Assembly (NCBI GenBank): GCA_015491145.1
Contig: WFWM01000051.1
Span: 1-8,458, forward strand
Length of the DNA stretch: 8,458 nucleotides
Origin: Patescibacteria group bacterium
GTDB taxonomy: Bacteria > Patescibacteriota > Minisyncoccia > Phycocordibacterales > UBA12088
Direction of reading: 5' to 3'
A program made the position numbers and the translations under genes. Of this stretch, positions 1 through 5,128 are shown piece by piece. The notes beneath the pieces are model-generated. The model searched no databases, was not told the origin of the DNA, and was given only the letters and a program-made list of their open reading frames with translations. Within the stretch, counting starts at the first letter, position 1. Each line of letters begins with the position of its first letter.

Positions 1-6
1 GGGCTG

Positions 7-738
7 ATGCGTTCCGCAGGGTTCCTTGCCACGAACCCCTTTGCTATCCGTCACGCTCCTTCTCCTCTCATCGCTTTTCTTATAGAAAGGATTACCACCC
101 TCGGGGAAGCGTGGGTGGTGGCGAGCCTCTTGCTTTTAGTGGCGGGGTGGTACTGGTGGAGGAGAGGAAGTGTGCGGGAGGCAGGAGGTGCTCTGGTAGC
201 GTTCCTTGTTGCAGTGTTTTCAGTGTGGGGGTTGAAGGAGCTGTTTGGGGTTGAACGCCCGAGCGGAGGATTGGTTACCGAGCAGGGCTTCAGTTATCCA
301 AGCGGGCATGCGACGCTTTCTCTCCTCGGGTATGGACTTGCTGCGTGGTTATTGGGGGTGAAGCTGGCGCAGCGGCGAGCGCTCATCGCATGCGCCCTCG
401 TGCTCGCTCTCGCAATTGGCATCAGTAGGGTACTCCTCGGGGTGCATACCGTCGCGGATGTGGTGGGGGGCTTCCTCCTTGGTGGTGCCATCCTCCTCCT
501 GAGCTTCGCATGGCTGGAGGGCAGCGGGAGAGGCGGCGATCACGCCATCGGGAGCGATGCATCTGCACGCTCGCGTGGCACTGCGGCACGGAGCCGCACC
601 GGATCATCGCTTACCACCGCGTCAACGCCGAGCTTGGCGAGGCGTGCCACCTCGTCGGGAGTGTTAACGGGCCACACGAACACCGCGAGCGAGGAGGGGA
701 TGGCAGCGGCGCAGGAAGCATCGAACCACTCCCCATAG
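7..738 (+). CDS. PAP2-family membrane phosphatase with an unusual antisense tail
   Basis: This is a PAP2 (type 2 phosphatidic acid phosphatase) membrane protein, a family that removes phosphate from lipid phosphates such as phosphatidate or undecaprenyl pyrophosphate. All three signature motifs are visible: K77-x6-R84-P85, PSGH at 98-101, and S140-R141-x5-H147-x3-D151. H101 and H147 are the expected catalytic histidines. Hydrophobic segments lie near residues 20-50, 60-80, 103-118, 124-145 and 152-170, as expected for a helical membrane enzyme. The recognisable domain ends near residue 172. Residues about 178-243 are rich in Arg, Ser, Thr and Ala and are read antisense to the conserved 3' end of the GDPD gene, so they look like read-through rather than selected sequence. 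Only 6 bases precede the ATG and they hold no stop, so the start may lie further upstream. The family is secure. The substrate is unknown. Confidence 0.88.
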   Translation: MRSAGFLATNPFAIRHAPSPLIAFLIERITTLGEAWVVASLLLLVAGWYWWRRGSVREAGGALVAFLVAVFSVWGLKELFGVERPSGGLVTEQGFSYPSGHATLSLLGYGLAAWLLGVKLAQRRALIACALVLALAIGISRVLLGVHTVADVVGGFLLGGAILLLSFAWLEGSGRGGDHAIGSDASARSRGTAARSRTGSSLTTASTPSLARRATSSGVLTGHTNTASEEGMAAAQEASNHSP

Positions 739-1262
739 AGCACGAGCGCACAGCAGGCGAGTTCCTCGGCGGCAGCTGGGAGGGTCGGGACGAAACCTTC
801 AGCAATGAGCGCGCGCGGAACCTCGGGAGCCTCTTCTCGTGCGCGCGCCAGCGCGCGGGCATCGAATGAGCTGATAAGGAGGAGGGAAGAGGGCCACCCT
901 TGCCGGAGGAGGGACTGGAGGAGATGTGTCGCAGGAGGCACGCTTGGCGCATCCTTCACCTCAAGGTTGAGGAAGAAGGGGCGAGTGCAGGCGTGGAGCC
1001 AGGCTGCGAAGCGGGAGAGGGTTACCACCGACGGGGCGTGCTGGAGCAGCGCTGCGCGCGTGATGGTTCGGATGCGCTTGCCTCCCTCGCCGAGGTGGAG
1101 GGGGAGCGCCGGGTCGTGGTAGAGCACGGGAGTACCGTCGGCGGTTGTGTGGATGTCGCACTCGATGCCGTCGGCGCCACCTTCGAGCGCGTGGGTAAAC
1201 GCTTCAATTGAGTTTTCCGGCCTTACCCCGGTGCGTTCCCCGCGATGGCCGATGAGGAGCAT
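540..1262 (-). CDS. Glycerophosphodiester phosphodiesterase (GDPD), cytosolic UgpQ-like
   Basis: The 240-aa product is a single-domain glycerophosphodiester phosphodiesterase. This family hydrolyses deacylated phospholipids to sn-glycerol 3-phosphate and an alcohol, using a metal ion in a TIM barrel. Visible motifs are GHRGE with H6, PEN at 15-17, the metal ligands E34 and D36 in GIECDIH, H49 in LYHDP, E101-x-K103 in NLEVKD, and the closing GVDAVVSDDP at 212-221. The length matches cytosolic UgpQ-type enzymes and there is no signal peptide. The frame is open upstream to 1730, but the family begins at MLLIGHRG. The ATG at 1262 has a strong Shine-Dalgarno (GGAAGGG) 7 nt before it, so this start is preferred. 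It lies 28 nt downstream of the 181-aa unknown gene and is probably cotranscribed with it. Its last 66 codons overlap the PAP2 reading frame on the other strand. Confidence 0.93.
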   Translation of the reverse strand: MLLIGHRGERTGVRPENSIEAFTHALEGGADGIECDIHTTADGTPVLYHDPALPLHLGEGGKRIRTITRAALLQHAPSVVTLSRFAAWLHACTRPFFLNLEVKDAPSVPPATHLLQSLLRQGWPSSLLLISSFDARALARAREEAPEVPRALIAEGFVPTLPAAAEELACCALVLYGEWFDASCAAAIPSSLAVFVWPVNTPDEVARLAKLGVDAVVSDDPVRLRAAVPRERADASLPMA

Positions 1263-1269
1263 ACTAAAT

Positions 1270-1276
1270 CCCTTCC
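1270..1276 (-). promoter_or_regulatory. Shine-Dalgarno of the GDPD gene
   Basis: GGAAGGG on the minus strand ends 7 nt before the ATG at 1262. It decides the start against the longer in-frame opening. It is the only clear Shine-Dalgarno among the starts called in this window, and it serves the only gene that sits behind another gene in an obvious operon. Confidence 0.75.
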
Positions 1277-1290
1277 TTTCTCTCCCCCCA

Positions 1291-1836
1291 TCAGCCTTTG
1301 CTCTTTGCGGGCTGGAGTGGCGGGAGCAAAGCATTGACTGCGGCAGCGGGTCCGAGCTCTTCGAGAAAAGACGGGGGGACGTGCTCACATTCAACAAATA
1401 CCACGCCATGGAAAGCAGGAGGATTTCCGGTGAAACGGGGCGCGACCGGATTGCGTCCGAGATATTGGGCAAGGCGTGTAAGGTTGAGGCGCCAGACAAT
1501 CCGGTTCTCTCCAGCGGTACCTTCGTACGCCCCAAGTGCCGGGAAGAGGGTACCGACGATACAGGGATGCCCCGACCAGTCTGGGTTGGCACGGAAGCCT
1601 TCTTCCCGCACTTTTTCAGCGGCAATCGCAGGAGCGGAGATAAGGATGTTTCCCCCTCGTGCGAGGAGCTCGGCGAGCACTTCACGCGCCTCTTCTGGGT
1701 CTCGCACTCCCTCCCCCCGGAGGAGTACAAGGAGCGATTGTGCTTCAGGATCTCTCACCCACCCTGTATCCAAGGATCGGAGGTTTGGTTGGGTATGCTG
1801 GGTGCGCGGAGGTTGGTTGTGCCCAGCAGGAGGCAT
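1291..1836 (-). CDS. Hypothetical protein, 181 aa, first gene of the GDPD operon
   Basis: I do not recognise this protein. The first 25 residues are polar and proline/glutamine-rich and are probably disordered. Residues about 29-62 look helical (a DPEEAREVLAELLARGG segment at 47-62). A hydrophobic strand follows (NILISAPAI, 63-71), then PCIVGTLFPALGAY at 91-104, an NRIVWRLNLTRLAQYLG segment at 111-127, and FHGVVFVECEHVPPSF at 142-157. The alternating strands and helices suggest a small soluble alpha/beta domain. It has no signal peptide or membrane segment. Its balanced composition, in contrast to the Arg/Ser-rich opposite frames, supports it as real. The start has an extended -10 element 9 nt upstream. 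It ends 28 nt before the GDPD start, so it may share a process with GDPD, but no function can be assigned. Confidence 0.7.
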   Translation of the reverse strand: MPPAGHNQPPRTQHTQPNLRSLDTGWVRDPEAQSLLVLLRGEGVRDPEEAREVLAELLARGGNILISAPAIAAEKVREEGFRANPDWSGHPCIVGTLFPALGAYEGTAGENRIVWRLNLTRLAQYLGRNPVAPRFTGNPPAFHGVVFVECEHVPPSFLEELGPAAAVNALLPPLQPAKSKG

Positions 1837-1845
1837 AGCGAGAGG

Positions 1846-1854
1846 ATTGTACCA
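1846..1854 (-). promoter_or_regulatory. Extended -10 promoter of the 181-aa gene / GDPD operon
   Basis: The minus strand reads TGG-TACAAT, a near-consensus extended -10, ending 9 nt before the ATG at 1836. Transcription would begin at or just before the start codon. No good -35 is seen at the usual distance (ACAACA at 1869-1874). The element overlaps an inverted repeat at 1849-1867. Confidence 0.6.
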
Positions 1855-1867
1855 TAGCGCACGGTAC
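1849..1867. repeat. Short inverted repeat overlapping a promoter
   Basis: GTACC and GGTAC are perfect 5-bp inverted arms separated by 9 bp, and one arm lies within the -10 element of the operon read leftwards. This could be an operator, but arms this short also occur by chance. Confidence 0.3.
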
Positions 1868-1921
1868 TTGTTGTATTAGGGGAGACAGGACAATTGGCGT
1901 TGGGAGCTCTCTTGCAGCTGG

Positions 1922-2449
1922 CTACGCAACCGAAGGGGGAGGGGCATCAGGAGGGAGAGAGGGCGTTGCGGGCGCCACCTGCCCTGCCGGCAACACGGCG
2001 AACATCCACCGGGAGGAGTCGCCGTTGAGGAAGTCGATGCGCACCCGCCACACCTCGAACGCGAGGGTGGGCTGCCTGAGGAAGGTGAGGGAGGCCGTTT
2101 TCTCCTCCGGGGTGAGGAGCAGCGGGCCGCGCATTCCCGCATTTTGGGAAGCGATAGACATTTGTTGGCGCAGCCGGGCAGGAACCACGCAGCACACCGA
2201 GTAGATCGCCATGGCGAGGGGGTTGGGGGAATCAGGAGAGAGGAACGGTTGAAGGATATCGTCTGGCGAAGAGGAGTTGGCAGCGACGGCAGATTTGAGC
2301 GACTGTATCGCATTGATAGCGTCAACCTGCGACGGATAGAGCCGGAGAGGACACTCCTTTCCTCCCGCAACCTCAAGCGCCTTTCCCTGCACGAGCCTCG
2401 GGAGGGGAACGCGGATGATCGGGATTGGCGGTCGTTCCTTCGGGGGCAT
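1922..2449 (-). CDS. Hypothetical protein, 175 aa
   Basis: I do not recognise this protein. The N-terminal 20 residues are rich in Pro and Ile/Val (an IPIIRVPLPRLV segment at 9-20). A middle part with helical character runs from about 39 to 115 and includes an LAMAIYSVCCVVPARLRQQ segment at 78-96. Strands follow near 127-152 (LAFEVWRVRIDFLNG, RWMFAVLP). The last 20 residues are a Pro/Ala tail, probably disordered. No membrane segment, signal peptide or catalytic motif stands out. A longer minus frame (1876-2562) crosses the same stretch but is extremely rich in Arg and Ser and is a shadow. The gene is divergent from the alpha/beta hydrolase, with 51 bp between the two ATGs, and has its own extended -10 element. 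About 85 bp separate its stop from the next gene downstream, which has its own promoter. Confidence 0.65.
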   Translation of the reverse strand: MPPKERPPIPIIRVPLPRLVQGKALEVAGGKECPLRLYPSQVDAINAIQSLKSAVAANSSSPDDILQPFLSPDSPNPLAMAIYSVCCVVPARLRQQMSIASQNAGMRGPLLLTPEEKTASLTFLRQPTLAFEVWRVRIDFLNGDSSRWMFAVLPAGQVAPATPSLPPDAPPPSVA

Positions 2450-2460
2450 ACTGCCCTGCT

Positions 2461-2469
2461 AGCGTAGCA
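2461..2469 (-). promoter_or_regulatory. Extended -10 promoter of the 175-aa gene
   Basis: The minus strand reads TGC-TACGCT, ending 11 nt before the ATG at 2449. The site lies inside a perfect palindrome, TGCTA-gcg-TAGCA (2457-2469). It is weaker than the TACAAT sites but follows the same TGn-TAnnnT pattern as the other starts. Confidence 0.45.
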
Positions 2470-2484
2470 AGCAGGAGAGATCTG

Positions 2485-2493
2485 TGCCATAGT
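2485..2493 (+). promoter_or_regulatory. Extended -10 promoter of the alpha/beta hydrolase
   Basis: TGC-CATAGT ends 7 nt before the ATG at 2501, which would give a leaderless transcript. The hexamer departs from TAnnnT at its first base. It lies 16 bp from the oppositely directed element at 2461-2469, so the two genes share a compact divergent promoter region. Confidence 0.45.
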
Positions 2494-2500
2494 AGCGGCA

Positions 2501-3280
2501 ATGGCACGGTGGCAGCTTGCGCGCATTTGCACCCGTGCAGGTATCGTGGCAGAGGTTGGCATTCCGGCGTTGCGACGCGTACGCGGCGTGCTGCTGCTTG
2601 CCTCTGGCTGCCCGTCCGTGCCGTGCGCAAAAGAGCTTTTGGCGTTCCTCGCCTCAGAGGGGTGGTGGGGCGTGCATCTCCGTTACCGCGGCAGTTGGGA
2701 GAGCAAGGGAGCGTTCCTCTCCTGCGAGCCGACGGACGATGTCCGCGAGGTGCTCGAGGCGCTCAAGCAGAGAATCGTGGATATATGGAGTGGGGCAGAG
2801 GTCGCCGTTCCGCCCCATCTCCCACGCTTCGTGGTAGGGGCGAGCTTCGGCGGGCCGGCAGCGCTGTTTGCGTCCGCTTTCCCTGCGGTTGAGAAGGTAG
2901 TCGCACTCTCCCCTGTCGTTGATTGGAAAGCCCTCAATCGAGGGGAGGAGTCGATGGCAGAGTGGCAACGGAGGCTACGCGAGGGATTCGCCGGCGCTTA
3001 CCGCGTGCCTCACTCCCGCCACCTCCGGGCGCTGTGCGGGAACCGTTGGTACACGCCTGTGGCGCAACCCCACCGCATTGTCGCTTCGAAGGCGCTCATC
3101 CTCCACGCGCGGGACGATACGGTCGTTCCTCCAGAAGAGGTGGTGCAATTTGCGCAGGCGCACGGAATCTCCCTCGCGCTCTACCGGAGAGGTGGCCACC
3201 TTGGCTTGAGCGATCTGGCGCGGCGGCGGATCCTGTGGCGACGCGTCGTTCGGTTCCTCACCGAAAAGAAGCGCCCGTAG
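2501..3280 (+). CDS. Alpha/beta-hydrolase family protein
   Basis: The 259-aa protein has the alpha/beta-hydrolase layout: an early strand (VRGVLLLASG, 27-36), a loop with RYRGSWESKG at 61-70 resembling the RGSG-type loop of serine hydrolases, the nucleophile elbow G113-A-S115-F-G-G, the acid in HARDDTVVP (D206, or D205), and the histidine in RGGHLG (H233). These are the three residues of the catalytic triad in the right order and spacing. The substrate is unknown; esterase, acyl-peptidase-like or deacylase activity would all fit. There is no signal peptide, so it is probably cytosolic. The ATG at 2501 has an extended -10 element 7 nt upstream and no Shine-Dalgarno. The stop lies 20 bp before the next gene, whose own promoter is in that gap. 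Confidence 0.87.
   Translation: MARWQLARICTRAGIVAEVGIPALRRVRGVLLLASGCPSVPCAKELLAFLASEGWWGVHLRYRGSWESKGAFLSCEPTDDVREVLEALKQRIVDIWSGAEVAVPPHLPRFVVGASFGGPAALFASAFPAVEKVVALSPVVDWKALNRGEESMAEWQRRLREGFAGAYRVPHSRHLRALCGNRWYTPVAQPHRIVASKALILHARDDTVVPPEEVVQFAQAHGISLALYRRGGHLGLSDLARRRILWRRVVRFLTEKKRP
3249..3265 (+). repeat. Small hairpin at the 3' end of the hydrolase gene
   Basis: TTCGGT and ACCGAA are perfect 6-bp inverted arms around a 5-nt loop, within the last coding codons of the hydrolase and just upstream of the next promoter. No T-run follows, so it is not a classical terminator. It could be an operator, an attenuating hairpin, or chance. Confidence 0.3.
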
Positions 3281-3282
3281 TG

Positions 3283-3291
3283 TGCTACAAT
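3283..3291 (+). promoter_or_regulatory. Extended -10 promoter of the SAM-hydrolase-like gene
   Basis: TGC-TACAAT is a near-perfect extended -10 starting 3 nt after the hydrolase stop and ending 9 nt before the ATG at 3301. No TTGACA-like -35 is present at 17 bp, as expected for an extended -10 promoter. It supports the ATG at 3301 over the in-frame opening back to 2923. Confidence 0.65.
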
Positions 3292-3300
3292 GCGCCCCAT

Positions 3301-4128
3301 ATGCACATCACGATCATCAACGACTCCTCGGATGCGAACGCTTCCGGCAGGCAGCTCACGCGCGCCGGTGTCCTCGCAAAGGGAGCCTCGCTTGCCTTCA
3401 TTGGCGTGCCAGCATTCTCTGACATTGCCGCAGCAGGCAATCTCGTCGATGCGATCGATGCGGCAATGGGGGAGCCGGCGGCAATCCTCGTGAATGTCGC
3501 GCCTCGCCACACCGATGCGGCGCGGAAAGAGCGCAATGGCACCCCGTTTTGTTACTTCTTCGTTGGCGGCACGCTCGTGGTGGCGAGCGTGGAAGGGTAC
3601 ACCCTCTCCCTCGCAAAGAAGGTTGGCGCGCTCGAAGGGACGACGCTTCACCTGATGGATGTGGCGCGGGTGGCGGAGGACCTCAACGCCAAGGGGATGC
3701 TCTCAGCACGGGAGGCGCAGTGGTTGCACGAGACGCAGTTTCGCAGCTACGAGTTTACCCCCCGCCTTGCGGCATTGATGCTCGAAGGGTACGAGCCTCC
3801 CTCCCACGAGCTTCCCCTCGAGAGTATCCCCGACGCTCCGGCGGCAGTCTGGTGGATCGATAACTTCGGCAACATCAAAACGACACTCCTGCCGGAGGAG
3901 GTGGACTTCACTCCCGGCGAGACACTTGAGACCTCACTCGGATCCCTGCCGTGCTACGGACAGCTCGCGGAAGTACCTCCGGGGGAAGCGGCGTGCGTGA
4001 AGGGGAGCTCAGGCTATGGGGATCGGCGGTTCCTCGAAGTGGTGGTGCAGGGAGAGCGGGCAGCGGCTCTCCTCAATGCGTCCATTGGGCAGGAGGTAAC
4101 GGTGAGCCGACGCAACGGCCCCCACTGA
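3301..4128 (+). CDS. Divergent SAM-hydroxide adenosyltransferase (DUF62)-like protein
   Basis: The 275-aa product resembles the SAM hydroxide adenosyltransferase / SAM-dependent halogenase family, which attacks S-adenosylmethionine with water or halide to give adenosine or halo-adenosine and methionine. The best match is the C-terminal beta domain: VWWIDNFGNIKTTLLPEEV at 183-201 corresponds to the family's ID-x-FGN-x-x-TN segment, and VKGSSGYGDR at 233-242 fits the later loop. The N-terminal domain starts with a strand like the family's (ITIINDSSD, 3-11), and ILVNVAPRH at 62-70 sits where VVDPGVG is expected. There the usual catalytic Asp appears to be Ala67, and I cannot find the usual His. 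Function is therefore uncertain: it may be a binding protein or use another chemistry. The start is fixed by the promoter and the preceding stop. The stop TGA overlaps the next promoter. Confidence 0.7.
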   Translation: MHITIINDSSDANASGRQLTRAGVLAKGASLAFIGVPAFSDIAAAGNLVDAIDAAMGEPAAILVNVAPRHTDAARKERNGTPFCYFFVGGTLVVASVEGYTLSLAKKVGALEGTTLHLMDVARVAEDLNAKGMLSAREAQWLHETQFRSYEFTPRLAALMLEGYEPPSHELPLESIPDAPAAVWWIDNFGNIKTTLLPEEVDFTPGETLETSLGSLPCYGQLAEVPPGEAACVKGSSGYGDRRFLEVVVQGERAAALLNASIGQEVTVSRRNGPH

Positions 4129-4137
4129 TGGTAGCGT
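4129..4137 (+). promoter_or_regulatory. Extended -10 promoter of the 326-aa gene
   Basis: TGG-TAGCGT immediately follows the stop of the preceding gene and ends 10 nt before the ATG at 4148. It has the same arrangement as the other starts here. The hexamer is a weak match to TATAAT. Confidence 0.45.
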
Positions 4138-4147
4138 AGCGGTCGTT

Positions 4148-5128
4148 ATGCCGGATCGGAATCGAGAAGTTGCCTCACTCCACACTCCTCCTTCTGACCG
4201 TCGGAAGGAAACGGTGGTAGCAATTGAAAATACCCTTGAACAGACCCGGCAGGCGCTCCTTGCGCTCGAGGCGTTCCTTGCTCGGGCGGAGCAGGGTGGG
4301 GAAGGAGCCATCGCTGCGCGGGCGAAGGCAGCCGCAGCGGTTCTCGCCTTTGGGAGCAACCTTGCGCAGCAGTGGGAGGAGGAAGCGCGTGCAATCCGAA
4401 GCCGAGCCCTGCCCACCCCGGTGCGGGAGATGGACCAGAGCCGGCAGGAGGAGCTCGCCTACGCCTCCCGACTCCTCCTTGCTGCGAGTGAGTGGCGCGC
4501 ATCGGTAACCGCGCTCGCCCGCGCCACAGAGGCGGTACGAGGACCAGCTTCGCGTATTGCCGAAGCCATTTCGCTGCCGGAAGTGCCGCACCCTACGACG
4601 AATTACGCCATAGCGCCGAAGGCGTTGCTGCGCCGGCGGTTTGCGGAGGCACTTCTCCATCTCTCCCAAGCGTTCGAGCATCTCATGTATGTCCTCTCGC
4701 TCCTGCAACAGACTTCTGGAGAAGGAAATGAGCACCCTCCATCCATCCCGCAGGAAGAGGAGATTGCTTCCGTGTGGGGGGAGGTGGGTTCAGCCCTTGT
4801 GAAGGGAGCGAGATGTTTTGGGGAACTGAGTAAGCACTACCTACCGCTTCCGAAAGCGGCAATGAGCGACAGCCGCGAGGAGCTCGCGTGGGAGACCTTC
4901 TGGACGAGTGCCGCAAGCGTGCTCCTGCCGCTTTGGCGATGGATGGAGGAGGTCTCTCGGTGGACAGACGCGGCGAGGCGCACACTCAAGCGGGAACGAC
5001 GGTTCTTAGAGGAGAGCGCGCAGCGCATCGGCGCTCGTCCGGCGGACGAAATGTTGCAAGCGCTTGCGGATGCCGAGGCAAAGCTCCGCACGCTGGAGGA
5101 GCTGTGGAGGTCGACGCGTGAGGCTTAG
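4148..5128 (+). CDS. Hypothetical alpha-helical protein, 326 aa
   Basis: I do not recognise this protein. After a polar first 22 residues it is almost entirely predicted helix, rich in Ala, Glu, Leu and Arg. There are long amphipathic stretches at about 24-85, 94-140, 160-192, 205-230 and 244-325 with heptad-like spacing of Leu/Ala, suggesting helical bundles or coiled coils. No membrane segment, signal peptide or catalytic motif is visible. The ATG at 4148 has an extended -10 element upstream. An alternative is GTG at 4214 (residue 23), which has GGAAGGAA close before it and would remove the disordered leader; I prefer the ATG only modestly. The gene starts 19 nt after the SAM-hydrolase-like gene and may be partly cotranscribed with it. 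Its stop overlaps that of the convergent aminopeptidase gene by 4 bp. Confidence 0.75.
   Translation: MPDRNREVASLHTPPSDRRKETVVAIENTLEQTRQALLALEAFLARAEQGGEGAIAARAKAAAAVLAFGSNLAQQWEEEARAIRSRALPTPVREMDQSRQEELAYASRLLLAASEWRASVTALARATEAVRGPASRIAEAISLPEVPHPTTNYAIAPKALLRRRFAEALLHLSQAFEHLMYVLSLLQQTSGEGNEHPPSIPQEEEIASVWGEVGSALVKGARCFGELSKHYLPLPKAAMSDSREELAWETFWTSAASVLLPLWRWMEEVSRWTDAARRTLKRERRFLEESAQRIGARPADEMLQALADAEAKLRTLEELWRSTREA
4203..4210 (+). promoter_or_regulatory. Possible Shine-Dalgarno for an internal GTG start
   Basis: GGAAGGAA lies 3 nt before an in-frame GTG at 4214 in the 326-aa gene. The spacing is short, but the purine run is the best ribosome-binding match near this start, so a 304-aa product is possible. 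Confidence 0.3.

Noticed and set aside
540..542. Recoding of UGA as glycine, as in some candidate phyla
   Set aside because: TGA ends the GDPD, SAM-hydrolase-like and 181-aa genes exactly where the domains or neighbouring starts demand, so it acts as a stop.
500..545. A simple frameshift explaining the long PAP2 tail
   Set aside because: The other two plus frames are also open well past this point (one to 665, one to 869), so a one- or two-base shift would not restore an early stop.
1263..1730. N-terminal extension of the GDPD frame to 1730
   Set aside because: The GDPD domain begins at the ATG at 1262 with its own Shine-Dalgarno. The extension is Ser/Arg-rich and is out of frame with the better-composed 181-aa gene over the same bases.
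1147..1857. 236-codon plus-strand frame
   Set aside because: It is antisense to the 181-aa gene and the GDPD start, with no domain and no promoter fit.
1876..2562. 228-codon minus-strand frame rich in Arg and Ser
   Set aside because: It is a shadow of the 175-aa gene, with an extreme composition and no domain, and it crosses the divergent promoter region and the hydrolase start.
2923..3300. Upstream extension of the SAM-hydrolase-like frame
   Set aside because: It overlaps the active-site region of the hydrolase in another frame and is Arg/Pro-rich. The promoter at 3283-3291 points to the ATG at 3301.
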